NCBI GenBank assembly: GCA_015068305.1
Contig: SVKV01000005.1
Coordinates: forward strand, 1-64,000
Origin: Oscillospiraceae bacterium
GTDB taxonomy: Bacteria; Bacillota; Clostridia; Oscillospirales; Oscillospiraceae
DNA: 64,000 bases
Reading direction: 5' to 3'
This document shows, piece by piece, positions 22,079-30,651 of this stretch; positions within the stretch are counted from its first letter, which is position 1; each line of letters begins with the position of its first letter. A program made the position numbers and the translations under genes. Below the pieces are notes generated by a model. The model saw only the letters and a program-made list of their open reading frames with translations, did no database searches and was not told the origin of the DNA.

Positions 22079-22600
22079 CTATAATGTTAACAGATTCGCC
22101 AGAAAAGGCGCGACAAACCGGCTGTCAAACAGGCCGATCAGAATCAAAATCAATAAAACCGGTGTTCCGCAACGGAAAGTACTTTTGCTACCGGAAATGG
22201 AACGGAACCAATACCAAACCAGAACCGGCGTGGATAAAATGTCAGAGAAAAGAAAAAGAAAGCCAATCAGCCAGCCTGCAGAACCGTAAGCGATGGCTAC
22301 GCCAAACAGAATGCAGGAAAGCAAAAATGCTCTGACAAACGCAAACAAGTACAATAACCAATATCGAAAGCAATTGGAAGCAACTGCGGAAACCAACAAG
22401 GGCAAAAGAACGGAAATCAGCAGACTGACGATCGACATTTGGCCGGAAGGGGCAAAACGCATCAACGAATGAAAGGAAGAGCCTGCAGAACCTGCTGTCA
22501 CTGCGCCGGATATCAAGCCTGTTACCCAGACAAACGCAAGAACGGCAACATGAACCTTGCGCGAATTTGCAGAAAAAAATACAGGAAAAAAACGGACCAT
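22079..22600 (-). CDS. Polytopic membrane protein, probably SpoIIM-like
   Basis: A 173-aa protein with five to six membrane helices and a cytosolic basic N-terminus (MVRFFPVFFSANSRK). The WVTGLISGAVTAG segment and its place directly upstream of xerD match SpoIIM (stage II sporulation, peptidoglycan remodelling during engulfment). The start at 22600 is chosen for its AGGAGG site; a longer frame to 22717 runs into the promoter. Similarity by eye is weak, so SpoIIM is a tentative call. Confidence 0.5.
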   Translation of the reverse strand: MVRFFPVFFSANSRKVHVAVLAFVWVTGLISGAVTAGSAGSSFHSLMRFAPSGQMSIVSLLISVLLPLLVSAVASNCFRYWLLYLFAFVRAFLLSCILFGVAIAYGSAGWLIGFLFLFSDILSTPVLVWYWFRSISGSKSTFRCGTPVLLILILIGLFDSRFVAPFLANLLTL

Positions 22601-22705
22601 GCTTTCAGACCTCCTGCTTTGATAAGTAAAACGCATTTGAAGTACAGGCAGGTAGGAACGTGCATGGAACGGGCACAGATATTCCCGGATATTATTAACA
22701 CCCAT

Positions 22706-22734
22706 ACTATACTCCAAAAACGACTGAATTTCAA
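22706..22734 (-). promoter_or_regulatory. Sigma-A-like promoter of the SpoIIM-like/xerD unit
   Basis: On the minus strand TTGAAA, 17 bp, TATAGT; the leader to the start at 22600 is about 100 nt. Confidence 0.7.
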
Positions 22735-22889
22735 GGGTATTTCAATACTTTTCCTGTTTTTTGTCAATTATGCCCGAACTTTATGTCAACAGCGTTATGT
22801 AAACAAAAGAAACAAAACGCAAAATTGTATTTATCATTTTCAACTATTATCCAAGATGTGGTATCCTGTCACTTGGCCAAACACTAAAT

Positions 22890-22946
22890 GTTGACTTTGC
22901 AAGTTTTCTTGCAAAGTCAACAGAAAAGGTAAATTCTATTTACCTT
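22890..22946 (-). terminator. Tandem hairpins after the TIGR04086-like gene
   Basis: Two perfect inverted repeats: 14-bp arms (GTTGACTTTGCAAG) with a TTTT loop at 22890-22921, and 9-bp arms (AAGGTAAAT) with a 3-base loop at 22926-22946. The second is followed by TTTTC on the minus strand and is the likelier terminator. Confidence 0.6.
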
Positions 22947-22965
22947 GTTGTGAATTTTGTACAAT

Positions 22966-23394
22966 TTACCGATATGCTTTTTTACGCCATTTTCTGGAAC
23001 CGGACTGGATGCTCCTTTTTGACAGGATCCCCCCTGCCATGCTGCCCAGAGCAACCATCGCAAATGTTACTCCCATCCCTTCGTACTGGCCTCCGAAGAA
23101 CAGGGCGGTCATTGAAAGCAGGACCCCGAAAAACACCGCTCCGTTCAGCATTGCAATTCGCATCTGCGTCAGTTTTACTTTTCCACCTGCCACCCATGCA
23201 CCGATGCAGGATGCGCTCAGGAGTGCTGCCATGGCGCAATATCCGATTTTCTCCTGCTGAATCCACTCTTTTGAAACCATATGTGCCGATATGGCTGAGA
23301 TTAAAACCGTAATGACCGTGCTGATGCAGACACCGTAGGCCAGTCCCTTTGGAACCGGCCAGGCCCGTCCGGTCACTTTTCCGGAAACACCCAT
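22966..23394 (-). CDS. TIGR04086-type small membrane protein
   Basis: A 142-aa protein with four membrane helices (GLAYGVCISTVITVLISAI, GYCAMAALLSASCIGAW, AMLNGAVFFGVLLSMTALF, GVTFAMVALGSMAGGIL) and a basic C-terminus (KWRKKAYR). The pattern fits the TIGR04086/YrzE family of Clostridia and Bacilli, whose function is unknown. ATG 23394 follows a purine-rich GGGGAGAGGGGA; the frame extends to 23415 without a ribosome site. No operon partner. Confidence 0.6.
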   Translation of the reverse strand: MGVSGKVTGRAWPVPKGLAYGVCISTVITVLISAISAHMVSKEWIQQEKIGYCAMAALLSASCIGAWVAGGKVKLTQMRIAMLNGAVFFGVLLSMTALFFGGQYEGMGVTFAMVALGSMAGGILSKRSIQSGSRKWRKKAYR

Positions 23395-23432
23395 TCCCCT
23401 CTCCCCTTTCACCATCAGCTTATTCTCACGGG

Positions 23433-23470
23433 ATAAAAAAAGAACCGGGACAGACCTTCGTCCGTCCCGG
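23433..23470 (-). terminator. Terminator after the coaD operon
   Basis: CCGGGAC/GTCCCGG stem with further partial pairing. On the minus strand it is followed by T runs (AAAAAA at 23436-23441 on the plus strand). Confidence 0.8.
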
Positions 23471-23487
23471 CATGGGGTATTTTCCTG

Positions 23488-23991
23488 TTACACTTCGATA
23501 TCAACCTGAGCGGCCTTGCGCTGCTCCTGTGCCTCAGTGACAGCCTTGAACTTAACACGGGTCTCCCGGACATTGTTCAGAGACTGCGCAATGACTTCCT
23601 CGGTGCGGCGCAGGGCGTCGTCCATATACTCATTGCTTGCCTTCTTCAGAGCATCGATCCGGGCCTGGGTCTGGCCGACCAGTTCCTCAGCGCGCTTCTT
23701 GGCCTCGATATAGATTGCTTCCTTGGTGACCAGTTCCTTGGCCTGCTCCTGAGCCTGGCGAATAATGCCTTCAGCCTCCCGGCGAGCCTGGGTGATCAGC
23801 TCATTGCGGGACTCCACGATGGTACGGGACTGTTTCAGCTCACTGGGCAGCTGGGCAATGATTTCATCGAGCATATCCAAAACTCTGTCCCGTTCCAGAA
23901 TGCACTTATCTGCTGCCAGAGGCATGGAGCGGGCATCCTGAACAAGGTCATACAGTGCGCCAATAATATCTTCGGTATTGCGGTCGGTCAT
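23488..23991 (-). CDS. Coiled-coil protein (ATP synthase B-like/DivIVA-like)
   Basis: A 167-aa protein, almost wholly helical. Residues 60-130 have an Ala/Glu/Arg/Gln heptad pattern (QARREAEGIIRQAQEQAKELV) like the stalk of F-type ATPase subunit b or DivIVA-like proteins, but no membrane segment. It follows coaD on the same strand after 23 bases with AAGGAGG. In Clostridia such proteins are common next to coaD. Role unknown, possibly cell-division scaffolding. Confidence 0.6.
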   Translation of the reverse strand: MTDRNTEDIIGALYDLVQDARSMPLAADKCILERDRVLDMLDEIIAQLPSELKQSRTIVESRNELITQARREAEGIIRQAQEQAKELVTKEAIYIEAKKRAEELVGQTQARIDALKKASNEYMDDALRRTEEVIAQSLNNVRETRVKFKAVTEAQEQRKAAQVDIEV

Positions 23992-24014
23992 TATCTGTTT
24001 CCTCCTTGTGTATT

Positions 24015-24491
24015 TTACTTAATTCTTTCCTGAAAATCCGGAATAATTTCTTCCGGTAAAAAATCCGACAGTTCCACGCCGTAATGGCCCAGCTCCTTAA
24101 CGGTGCTGGAGCTCATATACATATACTGATGCTCTGCTGTCAAAAACATGGTATCCAGTTCCGGGTTGATTTTCCGGTTGATCATGGCCATCTGGAATTC
24201 GTTTTCAAAGTCAGAGCCGGCCCGGAGGCCCTTGACAATCACACAGCTGCCCTTCCGCTTGGCGTATTCTGCCAGGAGCTCATCGGAGCAGTCTACCTCC
24301 ACATTGGGAATGTCCTCCGTTACCCGGCGGATCAGCTCCACCCGCTCTTCCTGGGTGAACATGGGCTTCTTGCCTGCATTAACCATCACACAGACGATCA
24401 GTCGGTCAAAAATCTTTGCGGCACGGCGAATGATATTCAGATGGCCGCTGGTAACCGGGTCAAAGCTGCCCGGATATATGGCTACTTTCAT
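24015..24491 (-). CDS. coaD: Phosphopantetheine adenylyltransferase
   Basis: A 158-aa enzyme of family length. Nucleotidyltransferase motif YPGSFDPVTSGHLNII at the N-terminus, KGLRAGSDFENE in the middle and the ISSTxVKE-type motif (MSSSTVKELG) near the end. It catalyses the penultimate step of coenzyme A synthesis. In the usual rsmD-coaD order, 6 bases after rsmD. Confidence 0.95.
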   Translation of the reverse strand: MKVAIYPGSFDPVTSGHLNIIRRAAKIFDRLIVCVMVNAGKKPMFTQEERVELIRRVTEDIPNVEVDCSDELLAEYAKRKGSCVIVKGLRAGSDFENEFQMAMINRKINPELDTMFLTAEHQYMYMSSSTVKELGHYGVELSDFLPEEIIPDFQERIK

Positions 24492-24497
24492 GGGGTA

Positions 24498-25043
24498 TCA
24501 TCCATCCTTGCGGTAAATTGTCAGCAGCGTTTTGCCGTATTTATAGTCTTTGGAACGGGTAAAACCCTCAAAATCCCAGGGTAATTCCTTACCCACAGGG
24601 CGTTCCGCTACTATTATACCACCGGTTTCCAAAATGTCAATTTCGGTAATACATTTCAGTGCATTTTCCAGAAAAACTTCTGCATAGGGTGGATCCAGGA
24701 ACACAATATCAAATTTTTCCCGGCACCGCTTCAGATAGTCCAGATAATCGGAACGGATCACCTTCGCTTCATTTTCGAATTTGGTGCGGCGTAGGTTCTC
24801 TTTGATCAGTCGGCAGGCAGGTTCGCCGGCGTCCACAAAAACTGCGCTTTTAGCACCCCGGCTCAGGGCCTCAATGCCCAGCTGCCCGGTTCCTCCGAAC
24901 AGATCCAGAACACGGGCCGTTGGAATCTCAAACTGGATGATGCTGAAGAGCGCTTCCTTAACCCGGTCCGTTGTGGGCCTGGTTGTGAGCCCATCGGGGG
25001 TTTTCAGCTGAACGCTCCGGGCCTTTCCTGTGATCACACGCAT
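24498..25043 (-). CDS. rsmD: 16S rRNA (guanine-N2-)-methyltransferase RsmD
   Basis: A 181-aa Rossmann methyltransferase. SAM-binding LDLFGGTGQLGIEALSRGA near residue 45 and the N-methyltransferase motif FLDPPYAE near 115 are clear. The N-terminus MRVITGKARSVQL is typical. It methylates G966 of 16S rRNA. It lies between uvrC and coaD with 3- and 6-base gaps, so the three are probably cotranscribed. Confidence 0.9.
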   Translation of the reverse strand: MRVITGKARSVQLKTPDGLTTRPTTDRVKEALFSIIQFEIPTARVLDLFGGTGQLGIEALSRGAKSAVFVDAGEPACRLIKENLRRTKFENEAKVIRSDYLDYLKRCREKFDIVFLDPPYAEVFLENALKCITEIDILETGGIIVAERPVGKELPWDFEGFTRSKDYKYGKTLLTIYRKDG

Positions 25044-25046
25044 CGT

Positions 25047-26864
25047 TCATTCCTCCTGTCCGTGAAAATGATGGTATACTGCAGACGCTGCATCCCTGGG
25101 CAGGATCCGCTCCAGTTCCTCAATGGATGCCTGTCCGATTGCGGCAAGGGATTTAAAGGTCTTCAGAAGTTCCTGCTTTCGCTTGGGGCCGATGCCGGCA
25201 ATGGTGTCCAGCTCCGAATAGCGCAGTCGCTTGCTCCGAAGCTGCCGGTGGTAGGTGATGGCAAAACGGTGGGTTTCCTCCTGAATGTTTCCTATGAAAG
25301 AGAATACCGTTTGATTGGAATCAATAGAAATCTCCTCCCCTTCCGGGGTCACCAGCGCCCGTGTGCGGTGACGGTCATCCTTGACCATACCGAATACATT
25401 CATTCGCAGTCCGAGCTGTTCCAGCGCTTCCACGGCTGCACGGGCATGGGCAATGCCGCCGTCAATGAGCAGCAGGTCCGGAGCATTCTCAAAACCGGAA
25501 TCCCCTGCTTTATAATGGGAGATTCTTCTGCGGACCACCTGGCGCATGGATTCATAATCGTCCTGGTTTGTCAGTGCTTCCAGCTTGAATCGTTTATAGT
25601 CCTTCTTCTTCGGCTTGCCCTCTTCAAAGACCACCATGCTGGCGACAATGTCGGTGCCGGAAATATTGGAAATATCAAAGGACTCGATGCGTCCGGGAGG
25701 CTCCATTGAGAGCATTTTTCCCAGAAGGACCAGCGTACCCCGGTGTTTTTCATCCCGGCTGGTAACCCGCTCTGCTTCCTCCAGGGCATTTTTACAGGCA
25801 AGCTCCACAAGCCGGACATTATCACCACGCTGGGGCACGCGCAAATGGGGCTTTCTGCCAAACTGCTGCTCCAGAAGCTGAGAAAAAAGCTCCGCATCCT
25901 CAATTTCGAAGGGCAGCAGCACATGCTTCGGTGCCAGACCCCGGCTGAGATAGTATTGCTTCATCAAACTAGAAACCGCAGCTTCTTTATCATCGGGGAG
26001 CGGGAATACTTCATAGTCCTTGTCCAGCAGATTGCCGCCGCTGAAATGAAGCACCGCAAAGCAAGCCTTTGCCTCCGTCTGGGCATAACCCACAACATCC
26101 GTATCCGCCAGTGTTCCGGCTGTTACCAGCTGTTTCTGGCCCAGAGATTCCACCGCATTGAGCCGGTCCCGAAGACTGGCTGCCAGCTCAAATTCCAGGT
26201 TTTCCGCAGCTGCAAGCATCTGTTCTTTGATATCGGCTGCAACGGACTTAAAGTTACCGTTCAGCAGCTGCCGGGCCTGCTCCATCAGCGCCCGGTATTC
26301 GGTGCAGCTCTTCCCTTCCTGGCACCAGCCGGCACACTGGTTCATGTGATAATTCAGACAGGGACGGTCCTTGCCGATATCCCTGGGAAACTCTTTTTTA
26401 CAACCCGGAAGCTTCAGTGTCAGTCGAATGGCTTCCATCACATCCTGGGTGACGCCCCGGCTGCCATAGGGGCCGTAATAGCCGGCACCGTCATCAGAGA
26501 TTTTGCTGACCATGGTGATTTTGGGATATATTTCCTTCATATCCAGACGCAGATAGGGGTATCCCTTGTCATCTTTCAGCAGAATATTGTATTTGGGAAG
26601 ATAGCGCTTGATGAGACTGCATTCCAGTACCAGTGCCTCAAACTCCGATGCTGCCACAATCACGTCAAAATGATGGATGTGACTAACCATCAGACGGGTC
26701 TTTGGCGTGTGGTTTGCGGTGTTCTGAAAGTACTGGCTAACCCGGTTTTTCAGCTTCTTTGCCTTGCCCACATAGATGACCTTGTCATCCTTATTCCGCA
26801 TGATATACACACCCGGGGCATAGGGCAGACTCAGCGCTTTATCCTTGAGTTCGTCAAAAGTCAT
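25047..26864 (-). CDS. uvrC: Excinuclease ABC subunit C
   Basis: A protein of about 605 aa. GIY-YIG nuclease domain (APGVYIMRNKDDKVIYVGKAKKLKNRV, residues 15-45), a UVR-type motif near 200-235, an endonuclease V-like RNase H domain (IESFDISNISG, LLIDGG) and a C-terminal helix-hairpin-helix (TIAGIGPKRKQELL). It makes both incisions in nucleotide excision repair. Three starts are close together (TTG 26876, ATG 26870, ATG 26864); the last has GGTG 6 bases upstream. The T run of the ptsH terminator lies right before it, so uvrC relies on readthrough or a promoter inside ptsH. Confidence 0.92.
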   Translation of the reverse strand: MTFDELKDKALSLPYAPGVYIMRNKDDKVIYVGKAKKLKNRVSQYFQNTANHTPKTRLMVSHIHHFDVIVAASEFEALVLECSLIKRYLPKYNILLKDDKGYPYLRLDMKEIYPKITMVSKISDDGAGYYGPYGSRGVTQDVMEAIRLTLKLPGCKKEFPRDIGKDRPCLNYHMNQCAGWCQEGKSCTEYRALMEQARQLLNGNFKSVAADIKEQMLAAAENLEFELAASLRDRLNAVESLGQKQLVTAGTLADTDVVGYAQTEAKACFAVLHFSGGNLLDKDYEVFPLPDDKEAAVSSLMKQYYLSRGLAPKHVLLPFEIEDAELFSQLLEQQFGRKPHLRVPQRGDNVRLVELACKNALEEAERVTSRDEKHRGTLVLLGKMLSMEPPGRIESFDISNISGTDIVASMVVFEEGKPKKKDYKRFKLEALTNQDDYESMRQVVRRRISHYKAGDSGFENAPDLLLIDGGIAHARAAVEALEQLGLRMNVFGMVKDDRHRTRALVTPEGEEISIDSNQTVFSFIGNIQEETHRFAITYHRQLRSKRLRYSELDTIAGIGPKRKQELLKTFKSLAAIGQASIEELERILPRDAASAVYHHFHGQEE

Positions 26865-26874
26865 GTTCATCACC

Positions 26875-26913
26875 AAAAAACCGCCTCAATGCAGCTTACT
26901 ACATTGAGGCGGT
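26875..26913 (-). terminator. Terminator of ptsH, abutting the uvrC start
   Basis: Perfect 11-bp stem CCGCCTCAATG/CATTGAGGCGG followed by TTTTTT on the minus strand. It ends about 10 bases before the uvrC start codon. Confidence 0.85.
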
Positions 26914-26924
26914 CAATTCAGATA

Positions 26925-27185
26925 TTAGTATACATCCCGCTGCAGCAGTGCTTCCAGAGCGTTAACCGCCGCCTCGGCATCAGATCCTGCGGCGGACAGG
27001 GTCACAACGGCACCGGTCACAATGCCGAGGGACATGATACCCAGAAGGCTCTTCGCGTTCATCTTGCGATTAGAGGATTCCAGCCAGATACTGCTTTCGA
27101 ATTCGTTGGCCTTCTGCACAAAATATGTAGCCTGCTTGTTGTGCAAACCGGATTCGCAACGAACCACGACTTCCTTGTTGAACAT
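26925..27185 (-). CDS. ptsH: HPr-family phosphocarrier protein with atypical active site
   Basis: An 86-aa HPr. His15 is in GLHNKQAT and the regulatory Ser46 in KSLLGIMSLG, at exactly the canonical positions. The active-site neighbours differ from the usual GLHARPAT: Ala16, Arg17 and Pro18 are Asn, Lys and Gln. HPr passes phosphate from enzyme I to PTS sugar permeases; P-Ser46-HPr serves carbon catabolite control. The start at 27185 has AAGGAGAG. No other PTS gene is nearby, so a mainly regulatory role is possible. Confidence 0.85.
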   Translation of the reverse strand: MFNKEVVVRCESGLHNKQATYFVQKANEFESSIWLESSNRKMNAKSLLGIMSLGIVTGAVVTLSAAGSDAEAAVNALEALLQRDVY

Positions 27186-27240
27186 GTTTACACTCTCCTT
27201 CTCGACGCACCTTTGCAATGGGGCATGTACGTCTGGATAT

Positions 27241-27269
27241 ATAATAGCCAAAATCAACTAAAAAGTCAA
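27241..27269 (-). promoter_or_regulatory. Sigma-A promoter of ptsH
   Basis: On the minus strand TTGACT, 17 bp, TATTAT. An AAACGTTT-centred palindrome (27322-27336) lies about 55 bp upstream; it resembles a catabolite (cre) site but lacks one base of the consensus spacing. Confidence 0.75.
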
Positions 27270-27355
27270 CAAAATTTAGCATTTATACACAAAGGAGCGA
27301 AGGAATGTCTGCATTTGTAGATTGAAACGTTTACAAATTCAATACTTTTGTAAAT

Positions 27356-29734
27356 TTAGCCGAATTCTACAATGGTGACGCCGTCCTCACCTTCGCCATA
27401 AACACCCAAGCGGAACTTCTTCACATACTTATTCTTGCGCAGAGCCTGCTGTACCGCGGTACGCAATACGCCTGTTCCCTTGCCGTGGACAACCCGTACC
27501 TGCTTCAGTCCGGAACGCATGGCTTCATCCAGGTATCGCTCCATAACGGTCACGGCCTCAATGGAATCCATACCACGCAGATCCACTTCCATGGGCATGG
27601 CGGCTATCTTCATTTCCCGGCCCGAATGCTTGGGTCTGGGCGCTTTTTCCTTGTAGGGGTTGTCATTTTCCAGCAGGTAAATCTCATCAGCCTTGGCATT
27701 CATCTTCAGAATACCGGCCTGGAGCTGATAGGTGCCGTCCTTATTGATGGCGATAACCGATGCCTTTGTACCCAGTTTCAGCAGCTCCACCGTATCACCG
27801 ACAAGGATGCCCCGCTTGGGCTCCGGTCTGTGGATCTTGGGCTGAGAAGAACGGATCTGAGCTTCCATCTCATTGAGGCTCCGGCGGACCTCCGCCTGCC
27901 GCTGGTTGATTCCGGAAGCATCCGCGCTGTCCTGGAGCTGTTTTCTGAGGGCTTTCAGTTCCTCGGAAGCAAGGTTTGCAGCAGTCCGGGCATCATCAAT
28001 GATCTTCTGAGCCTCCCGGCGGGCGGACTCCATGGCCTTATCCTTCTCTTTCTGAAGCTGGACCGCATATTCCTCGCTCTGCTGCTTGATCTTTGCGGTT
28101 TCTGCCTTCAGCCGTTCCGCCTCATGGCGGGCAGATTCCATCTGCTGCCGCTGGGCTTCCAGCTGTGAGAGCACATCTTCAAAATCCTTGTCGGATTTAT
28201 CAACCAAATCATCCGCTTCCTTCAGAATCTCCTCGGAAAGTCCCAGCTTTCGGGAGATGGCAAAGGCATTGGATTTGCCGGGGATGCCGATGAGCAGCTT
28301 GTAGGTGGGCCGCAGGGTTTCCACATCAAATTCGCAGGAGGCATTGATGACCCCCTGGGTGCGCATGGCATAGAGCTTCAGCTCAGCATAATGGGTAGTA
28401 GCCACCACCCGGCTGCCCATCTTCCGGCAGAATTCAATAATGGCTGTTGCCAAAGCTGCGCCTTCTGCCGGGTCCGTACCGGCGCCCAGCTCGTCAAAGA
28501 GCACCAGAGTCCGGTCGTCGCACTCTGCAACCACATCCACAATGGTCCGCATATGGCTGGAAAAAGTAGACAGACTCTGGGCAATGGACTGTTCGTCACC
28601 GATGTCGGCTAGGATGGCATCGAAGGTCGAAAGTTCGCTGCCATCCCCTGCCGGAATATGCAGGCCGCACTCCGCCATCAGCGTCAGCAGACCGATGGTT
28701 TTCAGGGTAACGGTCTTACCGCCGGTATTGGGGCCGGTGATGATCATGGAATCGAAGTCCTTGCCCAGATGAACGGAAATCGGCACCACAACCTTAGGAT
28801 CGATCAGCGGGTGGCGGGCTTTGCGCAGGTCCACTCTGCCCTGGTCATTCATAATGGGCGCCCAGGCCCGCATCCGGTAGGCAAGCTTTGCTTTTGCAAA
28901 GATCACATCCAGCTGCACCAGCATCCGGAAGTTCAGGTCGATTGCTTCCCGGTAGCCGGCAGCTTCTGCTGACAGCTCTGCCAGGATCCGTTCGATTTCC
29001 TTTTTCTCCTTGATTTCCAGCTCTCTGAGGGCATTGTTGGCGTTCACAGCGGACATGGGCTCCACGAAGAACGTAGAACCGGTGGAGGAAACATCGTGAA
29101 CCAGACCCGGCACATCGCCCCGGTGCTCGCTCTTAACGGGAACCACGTAGCGGCCCTGGCGGATGGTGATGATGGGTTCTCTCAGATATTTGGCATAGGC
29201 GGGAGAAGAAATGATCTTCTGGAGGGTATCCCGGATCTTACCCGCCTGCAAACGCATGTGCCGGCGGATGTCAGCAAGGGCCGGTGATGCATTATCGGCC
29301 AGTTCCTCTTCCGAGAGAATGGCACCAAAGATCTTATCTTCCAGATATTTGTTGGGAGTCAGTGCTTTGAAATAGACATCCAGGCAGGTTGCCGGATCGT
29401 CCTCAGACACATAACCCTTGATGGTTCGGGCGCAACGGAGTACAGATGCAATATGCATCAACTCCACGATCTGCAGCGTACCGCCCCGGTCAGCCCGCTC
29501 CAGAGAGGCGGAAACATCCCGCACCTCACCGAAGCCGGGGTTGCCCTTTTTGGTGCAAAGATCGGAAGCAGCGGTGGTCTGCTCCAGCATCATTTGCACA
29601 TCTTCAAGATCAGATGTGGGCCGCAGGTTCCGACAGGCGGCTTTGCCCTCCTGGGAACCTGCGCACTCTGCCAAAAGCTCCAGAACCTGGTCCAGTTCCA
29701 GCTTGTGCAGAGATTTTTCGTATAATTCAGACAT
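27356..29734 (-). CDS. mutS2: MutS2 family protein with Smr domain
   Basis: A 792-aa protein. MutS-like core with Walker A ITGPNTGGKTVTLKTIGLL near residue 335 and Walker B LVLFDELGAGTDP near 410. A long coiled coil (about 515-620) and a C-terminal Smr domain (VDLRGMDSIEAV, VRVVHGKGTGVLR) follow. It lacks the mismatch-recognition domain of MutS. MutS2 acts on branched DNA and, in Bacillus, on collided ribosomes. It starts 10 bases after recO. Confidence 0.95.
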   Translation of the reverse strand: MSELYEKSLHKLELDQVLELLAECAGSQEGKAACRNLRPTSDLEDVQMMLEQTTAASDLCTKKGNPGFGEVRDVSASLERADRGGTLQIVELMHIASVLRCARTIKGYVSEDDPATCLDVYFKALTPNKYLEDKIFGAILSEEELADNASPALADIRRHMRLQAGKIRDTLQKIISSPAYAKYLREPIITIRQGRYVVPVKSEHRGDVPGLVHDVSSTGSTFFVEPMSAVNANNALRELEIKEKKEIERILAELSAEAAGYREAIDLNFRMLVQLDVIFAKAKLAYRMRAWAPIMNDQGRVDLRKARHPLIDPKVVVPISVHLGKDFDSMIITGPNTGGKTVTLKTIGLLTLMAECGLHIPAGDGSELSTFDAILADIGDEQSIAQSLSTFSSHMRTIVDVVAECDDRTLVLFDELGAGTDPAEGAALATAIIEFCRKMGSRVVATTHYAELKLYAMRTQGVINASCEFDVETLRPTYKLLIGIPGKSNAFAISRKLGLSEEILKEADDLVDKSDKDFEDVLSQLEAQRQQMESARHEAERLKAETAKIKQQSEEYAVQLQKEKDKAMESARREAQKIIDDARTAANLASEELKALRKQLQDSADASGINQRQAEVRRSLNEMEAQIRSSQPKIHRPEPKRGILVGDTVELLKLGTKASVIAINKDGTYQLQAGILKMNAKADEIYLLENDNPYKEKAPRPKHSGREMKIAAMPMEVDLRGMDSIEAVTVMERYLDEAMRSGLKQVRVVHGKGTGVLRTAVQQALRKNKYVKKFRLGVYGEGEDGVTIVEFG

Positions 29735-29744
29735 GGTATTTCTC

Positions 29745-30485
29745 CTATATCATCAGAGACTTGTAAAAATCCAGCGTGGAGAATCCGCGCTCCAGCTGTG
29801 TGGTTAAGTAGGCTTCGGTCAGATTGCAGAGCTTTTCCAGGTTTTCCTGGCCGATCTGAAAGGAAAGCAGCTTTTTCGGGTCGCATAGGCATATGTAGCG
29901 CATGGCTTCCAGCACACCCTGCGTCACCGGCATCCGGATTCCGCCGCCCAATGCGCGGCAGCAGGTACATTCCAGAAGTCCCTCGGAAATATCGAATTTA
30001 TCCGGAGTCTGGCTGCCGCAGACGTGGCAGCCAAAAAGGTCCGGCATATAACCGCCCAGAGAAGCTGCCCGGAGTTCAAATACCGCCTTGACCTTCCGTT
30101 CCTGCTCGTTCAGACGGGACAGCGCAAAAAGACAATTGAGCAGCAGGGACTGCAGCTCCGGGTTTGGCATATCCTCCTGGCTCAGCACATCGGCCACCTG
30201 GGCAAAATAAGTACCGAGGCTCAGTTTACCCAGGTCCCGGCGCAGGGGCTGAAAGAGCTCAATGGAGTGGGCCTCATTGACCGTATACTGGCCTCTGTAT
30301 TCAAATAAGGTAAATTCCCCATAGGCCAGAAGCTGGCAGGGCGCGATCAGCGGGCTGTTTTTCCGCCGAAGCCCCCGGGCCTTTACCGTCAGTTTTCCGT
30401 GATCACGGCTCAAGACTGTCAGCAGAGCATCCCGGTCATTGTAGTCCGTGACCCGAAGCACGATGGCCTGGATCGTTAAATACAT
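29745..30485 (-). CDS. recO: DNA repair protein RecO
   Basis: A 246-aa protein. The N-terminal OB fold (TIQAIVLRVTDYNDRDALLTVLSRDHGKLTVKARGLRRKNS) is followed by a helical domain and a C4 zinc cluster (CHVCG...CTCC, near 155-180). RecO loads RecA onto gapped ssDNA with RecR. The upstream yqzL frame overlaps its first 50 bases. Confidence 0.92.
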   Translation of the reverse strand: MYLTIQAIVLRVTDYNDRDALLTVLSRDHGKLTVKARGLRRKNSPLIAPCQLLAYGEFTLFEYRGQYTVNEAHSIELFQPLRRDLGKLSLGTYFAQVADVLSQEDMPNPELQSLLLNCLFALSRLNEQERKVKAVFELRAASLGGYMPDLFGCHVCGSQTPDKFDISEGLLECTCCRALGGGIRMPVTQGVLEAMRYICLCDPKKLLSFQIGQENLEKLCNLTEAYLTTQLERGFSTLDFYKSLMI

Positions 30486-30579
30486 GGTTAGCCTCCATTT
30501 TCAAGGCTCTTTGGTAAAGCAGGTAGTATTCCGGCGCACCGGTCTCCACAAAGAAATTCCAGTAATCTGCTGCATTCAC
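30436..30579 (-). CDS. yqzL: YqzL-family small protein
   Basis: A 47-aa frame starting with GTG at 30579 (GGAGGG 8-10 bases upstream). The core WNFFVETGAPEYYLLYQ matches the YqzL pattern (W..F..TGS..AYLLYK). YqzL lies between era and recO in Bacillus, the same place as here. It runs 50 bases into recO in another frame and has a longer tail than usual. An ATG frame in a different register is rejected because it lacks this motif. Confidence 0.65.
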   Translation of the reverse strand: MNAADYWNFFVETGAPEYYLLYQRALKMEANHVFNDPGHRASGHGLQ

Positions 30580-30651
30580 GGATCATCCCTCCCTGGCCTT
30601 ATTGTTTGCAGGGAGCGTTCAAATCACTCTGGGAAATAGCGGTAACCGGAA

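Larger units (their letters stand above)
22601..22965. other. Intergenic region with promoter and tandem hairpins
   Basis: This 365-bp stretch has a minus-strand promoter (22706-22734) and two hairpins near 22890-22946. Between them is AT-rich sequence with a 10-bp near repeat (TTATGTCAAC at 22781, TTATGTAAAC at 22795). I see no gene in it. Confidence 0.6.

Noticed and set aside
25743..27320. A 525-codon plus-strand frame opposite uvrC and ptsH
   Set aside because: It crosses two real genes and a terminator and has no coding signature.
27322..27336. Catabolite-response (cre) site upstream of ptsH
   Set aside because: The AAACGTTT core fits, but one base is missing from the consensus spacing and it lies far upstream of the -35; noted only with the promoter.
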